This document shows positions 34,450 through 43,953 of a stretch of DNA of 64,000 nucleotides, one piece after another. Under the pieces are notes generated by a model that ran no database searches, was not told where the DNA came from, and saw only the letters and a program-made list of their open reading frames with translations. This DNA is from Dryococelus australis (taxonomy: Eukaryota; Arthropoda; Insecta; Phasmatodea; Phasmatidae), in contig CM056993.1 of NCBI GenBank assembly GCA_029891345.1, positions 278,396,016 to 278,460,015 of the forward strand, written 5' to 3'. The position numbers and the translations under genes were made by a program. How positions within the stretch are numbered: the stretch's first letter is position 1; every line of letters starts with the position of its first letter.

Positions 34450-35642
34450 TCACAACAGTATTTTGACGGTCTTGTCTCTGCTATTGTAAGATACAAGCCG
34501 GCCATGAAATATCAGGCAGTTCGTGTATGTGTTGGCAGGAATATTTTTATGTGTAGTGAATTCGATCCTGCAGTCGATCAAGTTGGAGGTAATACTCACA
34601 TCGAATACCATGAGCGGGGACAAACTCTTGAACGTATCAGGGCTCAATATCGGGGATTGGGTGCGCCCATAATATGCAGTTTGGGAATGAGCGTACATCT
34701 AATATGCCAGCAGGTGCTGTCCATCTACAAAGTTCATGTTCATTTCAACGCACTGGTAGCTTTCACTATTCAAATATATTTTGACATTTTCTATTTGACA
34801 TGTGTCGAACTGCAAACGGCTCACTCTTACATTGTGTTGTGTTTTGGCCTGTAGCCCAACAATGATGTACCTCAATTTCTCAGAAGCAAAGCTGGACTTC
34901 ACCATCCAGTTGATATAATAATCTGGGGTATGTCACCAGACACCATGGCCTGAAAGCCACACATATGTTTTTACCATCTTCCACATTCTGCAACATTTGT
35001 ATGTGTTCTGCAGTGCTCAACTGCATATGAGGCAGCATCCATTCGATGGACTGTAGTTTCAGTCCCACTGTTTCCAGATTTTCTCCAATACCCACTATGG
35101 TATCCACATGTGTATTGGCGAGAATTATTACCAGCTGCTGCTTCGAATCGAAGGTAATTAGTTTGTAGTCTTCTGCAAATCCAAATAGCATGGAGAACGG
35201 AATACGTATTTCGAACCTGCCTTCGGCATAAATGGGAACACTGTAGCCATCTTCGAATTCCCAGCCGGCCATCTTGACTGCAGACAGCTCACTCAGCATG
35301 AGTGAAGCGTAATTTTTGATCGTTCAGGTTATGCCCACATTTCGTGACTGGTTCACCTCGGCACCATTGAGAACATAGGCAATGCGATCGATCAGGTGAA
35401 GAATTCCATTGTTTGTTATTTTTGTGGATGCTGGATTGGATCCATCTTCTTTCATCAGTCCCCCTGATTCGCAGGAAACACTGGCAAGGAAGAGTGTAGA
35501 TATCTTGATGTTGGACCGCTATCTGAAATTCCGATGGTATTGTGTATGAACCGATCAGGAACGGCTGGTACACATGAAGTTCCACCTTTGTTATGCTATC
35601 TTCGATAATGGCTGGCTCTTCTTAGTTTAGGAAATCTTCCAT
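34450..35642 (-). pseudogene. Major capsid-like protein (probable double jelly-roll)
   Basis: A ~397-codon region from ATG at 35642 to a stop at 34450, matching in length and motif order a capsid-like family widespread in arthropod genomes beside packaging ATPases. Recognisable strings in order: VLNGAEVNQSRNVGIT near residues 85-100, GFAEDYKLITF near 160, WMLPHMQLS near 205, and YLNSESYQC with FPANTYTNC-like ANTYTNCLIFHGRL toward the end. Breaks: a stop after MEDFLN, a frameshift near 35460, a stop near 35315, and frame changes near 34900 and 34700. The double jelly-roll fold is inferred from the virus group, not visible directly. The gene ends 40 bp inside the left terminal repeat. Confidence 0.65.
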
Positions 35643-35772
35643 GGAGATTGACCTCGTAGCCGAGACTGCAGAGGATAATCTCGCTAGCACATTAACTTCT
35701 TGGAGACCGATGATGTACTGATTGTAGATTTTGCACGATACGTTATTTTATAGTTTCTGATCGATGTAAGTA

Positions 35773-36418
35773 TTATTCCCATCTTCTCAAATGCAGGCAT
35801 AGTGTAATTTCTTCGTTTCGAATGTTCACCAACTCTCCATGCTGGTCGACTACTGTCACGAGCTCCTCGTGCGTTTTCTTCGTGACGACTGGAACGAAAT
35901 TATGCTTAGTGGTGCCACAACCAGTTTATATTCTGGAGGGACCATAGGTAAAAATTCATGCAGCGTATTGCTCGGACCGCCATTGAGGTACGCACTGCTC
36001 GCCAAATTGCAGGTTATTCGTATCACATTGAATGGCAAAATGTTTACTGGCTACGACGACACGTGTGTTTTTCCACCTTCTTAGATATGTGTCTCGAACC
36101 CCAGCATCTGTAGAGTATTGGGATTCAAACATTGTTCGAATTCTGTGTCGGGGGACAGTGAATCTTGAATTTACCTTGCCATGTCGTCTATTACATAAGA
36201 GCCAACAGGCTGTGAAATTTCATGGGAAACATTACCACATTTTACGAGGTACAGCACGCAGTTTTTTTTTTTTTTCATAAATGTTCGGTATCGCATTGTA
36301 GGTTTGAAAATTAACAAGGCCTATGCTCCATTCCTCCTCCAGGTCGAATGGCAAAAAATGTACCGCACGCAGCTCGGAGCTCGGAGCTACGACTCGTCAA
36401 GGTAAGTGTTATCGACAT
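35773..36418 (-). pseudogene. Minor structural (penton-like) protein
   Basis: About 215 codons. The N-terminal part contains FLPFDLEEEWSIGLVNFQTY followed by NAIPNI. The C-terminal part contains GGPSNTLHEFLPMVPPEYKL and ends ITLCLHLRR before TAA at 35773. Both blocks match a small structural protein that regularly neighbours the capsid gene in related arthropod elements. A penton-like role is inferred from order and size. A poly-A tract near 36260 (Lys run), a stop near 36235 and frame changes near 36000 and 35900 break it. The proposed start at 36418 overlaps the end of the protease frame by about 30 bp. A local GAGCTCGGAGCT duplication near 36375 makes the start uncertain. Confidence 0.55.
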
Positions 36419-36800
36419 GACTTATAGTTTCCTCATGGTGTATAGTCTTTTTATACACTAATTTGTAGGGGTGAACCTGGAAGTGAATGTAAAAATTTCC
36501 GCAGTCCTGCATGTTAGGCAGCTGTTCCGTTTCGTAGTTGTACATACATTAGTTAACAATTTTCCAGTACTCACACTGTTCGGGCGGAGGACGCAAATTC
36601 CTAAAACTATCATAGTAGTCTGCGTGTTTAAGCTCTTTTATGTAAACTACCCATTGCATGCCAGGCCCGGCTATCTAATTCTTCTCTCCTGGGTTTGGCG
36701 GGCAAACCATCTCTCATAAATACTCCTTTTTGAATTGTATGCAAACAGTTCCAAATCCAAATTTGTGACCGCTCATTTCGGTAGAGATCTCATTATTGCC
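36387..36800 (-). pseudogene. Adenain-like (C5/Ulp1-type) cysteine protease
   Basis: Motif order of adenovirus-type maturation proteases is visible: GVFMRDGLP near the start, AGPGMQWVVY at the catalytic-His block, YYDSF at the Asp/Asn block, and NMQDCG with the presumed Gln and nucleophilic Cys. The expected His is Gln here (GMQWV instead of a HWV-type motif), so even an unbroken copy would be inactive. A frameshift near 36700 and stops near 36690 and 36560 also disrupt it. In adenoviruses and Polintons this enzyme cleaves capsid precursors during maturation. It lies between the PLA2-like and minor structural genes, as expected for a morphogenesis cluster. Confidence 0.6.
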
Positions 36801-36825
36801 TCTTCCTGCTGCGACACTTTTGAAC

Positions 36826-37517
36826 ACTTCCACCTCCTACTGGGCATGGTCTTAGGTACAGACATTGGCCATTTATTCTACCCATGGCTATAGCTTATAT
36901 ATTTGCATTGTATATTTCTGCCTCAGTTAACTGCTTCCATTCATTCGATGCTGTGTCGATGGCTCGGACGATACCACTCGTGGCTCCGATTAGGTCTCGG
37001 AGGGTCCTGAGTGCAGGCAAAAGCAATGGAAAAATCCACCGGTAGATATTTTCTTAGCCTTGCAGATTTTTCTTTCTTCTGTAACTGCTTTTCTTTTCAC
37101 TAGTGCCTTTCTTTTGCTCTAATCACCCATGCCCATTTTCACTTTGACGTTCATCAAGTTGGAAACCTCCCACTCTGCAATTTTTTCTCTGAGCCCAGTG
37201 TCTGATAAATTTCTTATTTCGTTCACCTTCTGTGCAAGTATCTTTTATGCCCGGTGTCTGGCTTGCAGATCCTTGTGCTGTGAATAGGCGATGTCGTGCT
37301 GCTTGCATGCCTCGTCCAGGGTATTTATGCTGTCTCATTGCATGATGCATATCTCGTCCAGGGCGTTTATGCCCGCCTCGTTGCATGACAGCCATTTAGC
37401 TAGCTTTGTTCCTGGCCCACAGAACATGTAACTGGCAATGTGCAGCTCGAATGGTGGATTGTTGATCAGCTTATTGATGACCCTGCTTCATGTTACTGCC
37501 TTACCTCTTCGAGACAT
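36826..37517 (-). pseudogene. PLA2-like domain plus hydrophobic membrane-active protein
   Basis: From ATG at 37517 one frame runs about 130 codons with in-frame stops. It contains FCGPGTKLAKW (calcium-loop-like GPGT) and DEACKQHDIAYS with the His-Asp pair of phospholipase A2, the same domain type found in parvovirus VP1 N-termini. A local duplication of about 48 bp repeats the block before the His-Asp helix (NALDEICIMQ then NTLDEACKQH). The first copy has lost the His-Asp and carries a stop. Downstream, in a shifted frame, FPLLLPALRTLRDLIGATSG forms a hydrophobic helix and LYLRP a C-terminal motif, recalling membrane-lytic minor proteins such as adenovirus pVI. The likely role is endosome escape during entry. 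Confidence 0.6.
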
Positions 37518-37803
37518 CGTGGTGAACTTAGCGAGAAAAGTATAAATATGACCCTCTTATTCATTTTCGTTTCAGTATCATTCTATACTTGACATTCTAT
37601 ACAGACATATCGCATACTCCAATATGGTATTTCAGTGCAAATTCTGCTAGAAGCTATTTCATTGGCACGATGCTTCAAAGAGACATTCTAAAACTTGCAG
37701 CATTAAGTTTTCCACCACCACCGCTACCACCACCGCCATCACCACCACCACCACCTTCCCTGCTCCAGAAGATTGCAGTGGTAACACACTTATTATCAAG
37801 TAA
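37518..37803. promoter_or_regulatory. Divergent intergenic region
   Basis: 286 bp between the first minus-strand and first plus-strand genes, so it should hold both promoters. TATAAATA occurs near 37540 on the plus strand. A (CCA)n-rich tract at 37711-37763 is a local expansion. The open frame across it (37589-37816) looks like a by-product. Confidence 0.35.
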
Positions 37804-38487
37804 GATGATATTCTAACCATACGCATTCATGCTGAAGATGAAGATATCCTTCACGAATCATGGCATGGAAGCCTATTTCCGAATACAGCGAGGTGCATCA
37901 TCGCAGGACCATCAAATTGAGGGAAAACATGCGTCCTACTGAGCCTGCTGGAAGAAGAGAATGGCATTCATTTCCAGAACGTGTACCTAAATTTAAAATC
38001 GCTTCAGTAACCGAAATACCGGCGATCGGCATGAGTACTGCAGGCCATGGAAGGCATGGGTTATTTCCCCTGCAGCGATAATGAAGCAGTCGTACCTCCG
38101 AACGAAGCACTGCAAAATTCGATTTTTGTCTTTGATGTTATTACCTGTGAGAAACAATCTTGTATTCAAGAATACTTTAGCATGGGACGGCACGTGAACG
38201 TGGACTGCGTGTACCTTGTCTAGACTTATTCGCGCATACTCAAACAGATCTTTCGCGACAACGCAAACATGTTGGTGCTGTTTCGCATGGACGACACGAA
38301 TTTGCGGCACGTTTATGACGATCACGTAAATAAGAAAATTACGCTATCATATTTAAAAGATATGTGTGCCTTGTACTGGAAAGAGAAATACGGATTTTTG
38401 ACGACTGCAAAGGACTGCCCCCTATATAATGGAAGGTACAGGGGCAGTTCAATCAGTTCATCGCCGGTCGTCGAGAATGATTTATAG
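37804..38487 (+). pseudogene. A32-type packaging ATPase
   Basis: One frame of about 228 codons holds a complete ATPase core interrupted by four in-frame stops and no frameshift. Walker A is IIAGPSN, stop (TGA at 37918-37920), GKT. Walker B is NSIFVFD near 38120. It is followed by SMGRHVNVDCVYLV, stop (TAG), TYSRI, a sensor-like block. The C-terminal part reads FRMDDTNLRHVYDDHV and GFLTTAKD before the stop at 38485. This is the FtsK/HerA-superfamily ATPase that pumps DNA into capsids of Polintons, virophages and large DNA viruses. The start is unclear: the frame opens after TAA at 37801. The stop pattern (TAG and TAA at likely Gln codons) suggests ordinary mutational decay. Confidence 0.7.
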
Positions 38488-39209
38488 CATATCAAAATTC
38501 GGGCAGAGTAGCATCAAGCTGCGTCCTCACAAAGACAATGATGGAGGTTGTCTCGTACCAGGAAACGATAGAACTTATGATGCTGGTAGAGAATAATTTG
38601 AAACATTGGCAAACCCGAACTATCCGGTGATGCTGCTACTAAACATTTTGTCTTCGAAACTGGTAATGACATTATCTCGGAACTGCACATCATACTGGCA
38701 GAACGATTAGCATTCTTTCGAAACGACCTGTCCGAGCTCGGGGTGAAGATGGAGCATGTAAAAAAAAAAAAAATAGTCCGTGATATCGTGGCCATGGACG
38801 AGCATGTGACGAGTGTTCAAAGGCAAATTATCAACAGATTGAATGTATAATCTGCACAAAATGAAAAGAACCTGAATAACTGGGAAGGGTACGCGACACA
38901 TGCCTACATTCAATACCTAGATTTCCCACCTCACCACGAAAACCGATATACAAAATTACAGTAGGGACATACTGAATGTGCAGCGAATGTCTGCGCAAGA
39001 TCGAAAATATTTTGTTAGAGACTCATGACTAAACCTATAAAAAAGAGCAATGGGGAGAATTTTTATTCAATATGATGCCGGACATTGACTGCGAACGACA
39101 TCGGGCGATTCAGTCTGTCCATTCAAGAATATTCGCTCGCCAAGAGAGCCAAAATTTCCCGTCACCATAATAAATTAAGAAATTTTTAACCCCCTAACTC
39201 ATCGTCACT
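38488..39209 (+). pseudogene. Unrecognised gene region of 6.1-kb element
   Basis: Short collinear open stretches in changing frames: DAATKHFVFETGNDIISELH then LAERLAFFRNDLSELGVKM near 38620-38760, DEHVTSVQRQIINRLNV near 38797-38848, and NMMPDIDCERHRAIQSVHSR near 39070-39130. An A run at 38760-38773 adds a frameshift. The heptad-like spacing in the first part suggests a coiled coil. I do not recognise the family. It may be a separate gene or the N-terminal part of the DUF8207-like protein. Confidence 0.4.
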
Positions 39210-40060
39210 CGTAGCTGTGAAGTCCAAAATCGTCAATACCGCTAAACCTTTGAAGAAGCGAAATATGATGAAGTACAGTCAGATCAAAATGATGGATCGA
39301 ATGAGGATTTGGTACATAGGAAGAAATCCTTGAAATCTTAATGCTTTGGCTCGACAGTACCTACGATCGTACACATCTTGTAATAATACTGATAGGACAT
39401 ACGTGTTTACAGGCATAATGATAAATTGTTCCTTGGTGCTGATGAAATAGAGTTTCTAGTAGGTGGGAACATCCGAGTTAGCAATTACACGATATGTGGA
39501 ACCCCTGGGCTATACGAACTTCTATTTCGCAAGGAGCCCAGGGGGTTTACAGAATCCAACCTGCTGGACTACAAGACTTTGCTCGAACTCACGCACGTAC
39601 TTTACCAAGATAGCGAATATAAGACAGGTGTTTATAAGGACGAAGGTTACTAAGAAATCGACATTCTCGCAGACCTCTTCCGCGGCCTAGCACTGAAAAG
39701 TGGCGAAGGTCTGAAGAAGATAGACGATGGCAAGAATATTGACTACCTATCCTGGGACAACCCGAACAGGCTAGTCGATAAGCTTTAGCTACTGTTTGCT
39801 TCGTAAAGGGTTGGAAATTACTCCCACACCAATGAGATAGATTCAACCATCGAAGAACTTGAGGCGGGCTACATAAGAAGAGTCGATTGGACATCGCCAA
39901 CTTCAAGGTTCGAGAAGGTGCGAAATGATGTAATGGAAGGGCGTACTTCACGTGCTGGGGTTTCCCTACCTGCTTCAATTCCTGGGTCGCCGAGGCGGAC
40001 ATCGAGTGGTGAAGGTCGAAGAAGATTAATAAACCTGTATATTTTAATATATGTAAAATA
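39210..40060 (+). pseudogene. DUF8207-like protein gene
   Basis: Recognisable pieces: FLGADEIEFLVGGN and TPGLYELLFRKEPRG (39426-39545), then YLSWDNPNRLVDKL and NEIDSTIEELEAGYIRR (about 39745-39873), the C-terminal signature also found at 130-351 and 12.3 kb. Stops near 39652, 39786 and 39806 and frame changes break it. After the signature a Ser/Arg-rich tail (PGSPRRTSSGEGRRR) continues inside the right terminal repeat to a stop near 40060. Function is unknown. The conserved position next to capsid and ATPase genes suggests a virion or genome-handling role. Confidence 0.55.
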
Positions 40061-40198
40061 AATTTTATGTCAAATGAAATGCTGTGTTTTATTTCAAAAA
40101 CCTCCACACTTTAAATATAAGATTTAAAAAATAAATATGACAAATTAAGTACTTTGCAGGAATGCTCAATGTCACCATTTGATACAGGCCAAAAGCAG
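39889..40198 (-). repeat. Right terminal inverted repeat of 6.1-kb element
   Basis: Partner of 34112-34409. Its inner half is also the coding tail of the plus-strand DUF8207-like gene, so a copy of that coding tail sits, non-expressed, in the left repeat. Confidence 0.85.
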
Positions 40199-40288
40199 AA
40201 TATAATATGGTATTCTAATATGGTAATCTAACGAATGTGAGACCGTACAGCTGACGGCCTGCAGCGATCTCTGGATCCATAATCTAAT

Positions 40289-41832
40289 TGAGAAGAGTTC
40301 AGTTTGTTGATTAATTTATTACGTTAATTCTGTATAAAACCCTTTTCTAAGGGACGAAGTTGTCGGCCACTTCGCACACCAATGCTAACACTGAAGTTAC
40401 TCTGCTTGTGGGAGGCTGACCCCGTAAAAGCAATACTTTTAACAATGAAAAGTACACTGATGATTGAATCTACTTTTGGGCGCAGTGCCCGATGATACTC
40501 AGTAGAGTATAAGTCAATAAAAGTCGCCTATTCAAATAGGTGACAGTTTTATTGACTGAAGGGTACAAACAAATGCCACTGCAAAATCATGTGTACCCTG
40601 TTAATGCAGACCTGGCACTCCTGACCTGCCGGTGGTCGTAGCTGTAAAGTAATGCGAGAGCGTTAAGAATAGTTTCGTGAAGAATGCATCACTGTATGCA
40701 TGAATTCCTAGAATATTACCTCAGAATGCAAGTCAGGCCTCCCCTCAGCCAAAGAAAATGTTCTGGTAATACATTAAACTACTGTCTTGAATGATATCCG
40801 CCTAAATTGAAGTGCTGAAGAAGGAGGGGGGGGGGGGTAACGTGGAAGGTTACCACCTGTCCTGCCAGGTCGTTCGAGTGCTAAGGTTGGACAGATTTAA
40901 GATGGCAGCAACCTCGCCGAGCTGTGTGAGACTGCCACCAAATGCTAAATTCACATGATAACAATAATGAACACAGTACATAATTATTGTTATTGATTAG
41001 AAACACATTGGTGACATACCAGTGAATGTCGGAGCCTCCGGTTATGGTTGAGAATGTGACGTCACGAGTATGTTACCACACTTGAAGGGTGGTATTAAAT
41101 TAAATTATGCCTTACCTGGCTGATTCTCGATGAATGAAGACATTTGCACTCTTAAAACTAACATATGGATGTGGTAATAGTGAAATACGATGAATAACAG
41201 GATTAAGTGTTTGTAGTTCACTTCCTGTGATGTCTGGTGTATTTTACTATTTTGGGCGTGGTTTTGCCCTGTCCTTTGTGGGTTTTTGGTAACCCTCTAT
41301 AGAAAAACGGCTGACTTCCATAGTTAACTATGGTGCAATACCTGGTAAATCTCGCTGTATTGCAGCTCATTAATTTGTGCTGCTAGGGGGCTGCTCGTCA
41401 CTTTGCACTTCCTTAGGGAATATCATTCCCCACCTTTTGAACCCTCTTGGGACCACATAGCACACCAGGTTCGGCCACAAGGCCCGCCGACATCGTGTTC
41501 ATCAGAGAGATGTAGGCTAAAGCAGCACTTCTTACTCCCATGTTCCCTCCAATGGCTGTTCTGCCTAACGGTCGTGACTTCACAGGAAACACTATTTTAG
41601 GCCACATATCAATTTATTATGAGAGTTACCTCAAGTAATAAATTTAAAATATGGTGGCCGTCGCCCCACAGGCTGCACAATGGTAAGAAAAGTGTAGACA
41701 TGTCGTTCTTGTCGACCTGCACTGATCGGGACCGCGACCTAAAGTCGATCAATCGGGTGCTGCTGTTGCGGTTGATGCATCTGTGGTGGTATAAACGGGC
41801 ACAAGATATATATTGACGTCCTGAACACGTCA
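40289..41832 (-). repeat. Gypsy LTR A
   Basis: Collinear with LTR B (42628-43672): shared ACGAAG(T/C)TGTCGGCCACTTCG, GTGACGTCACGAGTATGT, TTCTTGTCGACCTGCACTGATCG and the end ACACGTCA. It starts TG and ends CA. It is ~0.5 kb longer than B because of extra sequence at about 40450-40990. That extra part contains a hairpin (CAATAAAAGTCGCCTATT with AATAGGTGACAGTTTTATTG, 40513-40556) and a G run at 40828. The right flank lacks a polypurine tract, so A is not the 3' LTR of the sequence next to it and is more likely a solo or displaced LTR. Confidence 0.7.
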
Positions 41833-41863
41833 ACGATTCAACAAGACCATTGCAGGCTGGGTT

Positions 41864-42610
41864 TTATGACGTCGGTTGTAGTTTAGTAATGTTTAAACTC
41901 TGTAATAGGTGTAAGACTAATTCATTGCTAAACGAAGTTCCTCTATCTATCAATATCTGTGCCATAAAGACATACTTTAGAATAACTTCTGTAATAAAAT
42001 TCGAGCACGTTTGCGCATCAATACTTTTGACTGGTTTAGCTATCGCATACCTACTAAAGAATTCTGTCATGACTAGGATATCCCCTATACGATTGTAGAC
42101 TGGCAAGTAAAATATTTTACCATTGTTAGGAAAAATGATAATCCTGCACTGGAGCAAAGGATCGATACATGTAACTTGTATTTTGTTTGCATTATCTTGC
42201 ATAATAATTTCCACATTGACCTGAAATGTGAGTGAAATAATTTTAGCAACAGTGTAGGCAGGAATATAGCCACCATTAAAAATACTTTTAACGAGAACTG
42301 ATTTGTCCTTTACCTGGATATCGTCTTTAATGCAGGGCTTCATCTCTCTCCATTTATTATGATGTATTTAGAAATAATTTTCTGTACTTTGGTGTCCCTG
42401 TTTTGATTCTGATACAAGTTCTCCACTATTGCCTTATATAAACTAGTACAGTGTAACATGTGACACGATGCGCCTCCAGATGTGCTGGGATGTGTTCGTG
42501 TCTTGCCTGGGAGCAGGTGGAGAACAGGAACTGGTGATGTGCCCGGCACCACTTTCGGTAAAGTGAACGATGTTGAATGGGGTTGTATGGCCGACGGACT
42601 ACGACGACTC
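41864..42610 (-). pseudogene. Gypsy integrase fragment (element G1)
   Basis: The 159-codon frame 41864-42343 contains GDILVMTEFFSRYAIAKPV, aligned to the first catalytic block (the usual Asp is Glu here: MTEFF), and ILIDRGTSFSNELVL with the second catalytic Asp (DRGTSF). The third block (Glu) is cut off by LTR A at its 3' side. Upstream, 42344-42610 holds a degraded HxxxxH-type zinc-binding region (HEHIPAHLEAH). It belongs by composition with the RT and RNase H pieces to its right. Confidence 0.65.
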
Positions 42611-42627
42611 TGTATACATGATCAATA

Positions 42628-43672
42628 TGAAGGAGAGCTAATTTAACTGTAACTGAATGTAAAATATCGCCTTTGGGACGAAGCTGTCGGCCACTTCGCA
42701 AGCCTATATTATCACTGAATTTACTCTGCTTGAGGGAGGCAGGCCCCGTAATTACAAAACATACACTGAAAACACTTTTAAGTTGATGCTGCTACAAGGG
42801 TGCAGGACCCTATGAAGTCAGGAGAGTCAATATAATAAAAAAACGTCTAATTATAGTATGACTGTGCTGACATATTCGTGAACGTCGGAGCCCCAGATAT
42901 GGCTAAGAATGTGACGTCACGAGTATGTCACCACACTTGAAGGGTGATATTAAATTAAATGATGCCTCAGGTGGCTGATTCTCTATAGATGATTACCTGT
43001 ACACTCTTATAATGAACATATTAACATCAGCGTGTGTTGTAATGGTTATATTTACAGGAATGTGTATGGATGTGACAACACACGGATTTCATCACAGGGG
43101 TAGAGTTACGCCCTGTTTTCTATGGTATGTTATCTACTCTCTATGATGGAGCGGGCGGTTCCCCTAGTTAATTATGGTGCAATCACCACTAAAATGCCAA
43201 AAAAATGATCCTATTAATTAATGTAGCTAGGGAGCTGCTCGGCACTTTACACTTCCTGTAGGAATGTGATTCCTCATCTTTTGACACTACTTGGAGCCAC
43301 GCCGCACTCTGAATTTGGCCACGGGACCCCTCGATATTACACATATTGGAAAGCTGTGGAAATATGCGACGTCGCTTATCCCAGTGTTCCCTCCAATAGT
43401 TGTTGTGTCTAACTGTCGTAACTTCATGGGACACACTAATTTAGGCAACATATCCATTCATCACGAGAGTTACCTCTTGTGATGGATGTTAAATATTATG
43501 AGTCGTGGCCACGAGTTACAGGGTGGCAAAAAAAGTGTAAATGCAGTTCTTGTCGACCTGCACTGATCGAGACAGCGACCTAATATCGATTGGTCGAGTG
43601 CTGCTGTGTGGTTAATGCATCTGCGATGGAACAAACGGGCACAATGGACATGTGGATGTCAGGAACACGTCA
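42628..43672 (-). repeat. Gypsy LTR B (3' LTR of element G2)
   Basis: About 1045 bp, TG...CA. It is directly followed on its right by a purine tract on the coding strand (GAGGGGGGTGT just inside), as expected of a 3' LTR on a minus-strand element. It shares the LTR A landmarks. Confidence 0.75.
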
Positions 43673-43700
43673 AACACCCCCCTCATTGGTGACCATTTGG
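43673..43700 (-). promoter_or_regulatory. Polypurine tract of element G2
   Basis: On the minus strand, AATGAGGGGGGTGT immediately precedes the LTR start TTGACGTG. It would prime plus-strand DNA synthesis. Confidence 0.55.
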
Positions 43701-43953
43701 TCATCGAAAAACCCCCAAGGGAATACCACACCACTAAGTGCAACAGGTTGCGGGGTCTCAGGTTGTATGGCTCTCAATGATGTTGTACTGTGCTGCCTGC
43801 TGATGCTCCAGGGCGATGACCCTGCTGATGATGAAGTGCCGCTGCCCGTGCTCGCCGAAGGGAGTTGTTCCCATCACAAGTGGTGCACACTGGCCGATGC
43901 AGATTCTGGCGCTTGGAGCAGTGGGGAGGGGTCGAGATCCTCTGTTCCGTCGA

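Larger units (their letters stand above)
34112..40198. mobile_element. 6.1-kb Polinton/adenovirus-like element, decayed
   Basis: A unit with ~300-bp inverted ends enclosing a set of virion genes. Leftward (minus) reads a PLA2-like/hydrophobic protein, adenain-like protease, minor structural protein and major capsid-like protein. Rightward (plus) reads an A32-type packaging ATPase, an unknown region and a DUF8207-like protein. The blocks diverge from 37518-37803. The gene set matches the morphogenesis module of Polinton-like and adintovirus-like viruses. No integrase frame is seen, and the remaining ~0.7 kb of unassigned sequence is too short for a protein-primed DNA polymerase. Every gene carries stops or frameshifts. 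No clear target duplication flanks the ends. It may be a complete minimal unit or an internally deleted larger element. Confidence 0.75.

Noticed and set aside
34432-34854. 140-codon plus-strand frame within the 6.1-kb element
   Set aside because: Antisense shadow of the capsid-like gene, whose motifs are on the minus strand.
35839-36084. Plus-strand 81-codon frame
   Set aside because: Shadow of the minus-strand minor structural gene.
39589-40107. 172-codon minus-strand frame
   Set aside because: Antisense to the DUF8207-like gene and right terminal repeat; no recognisable domain.
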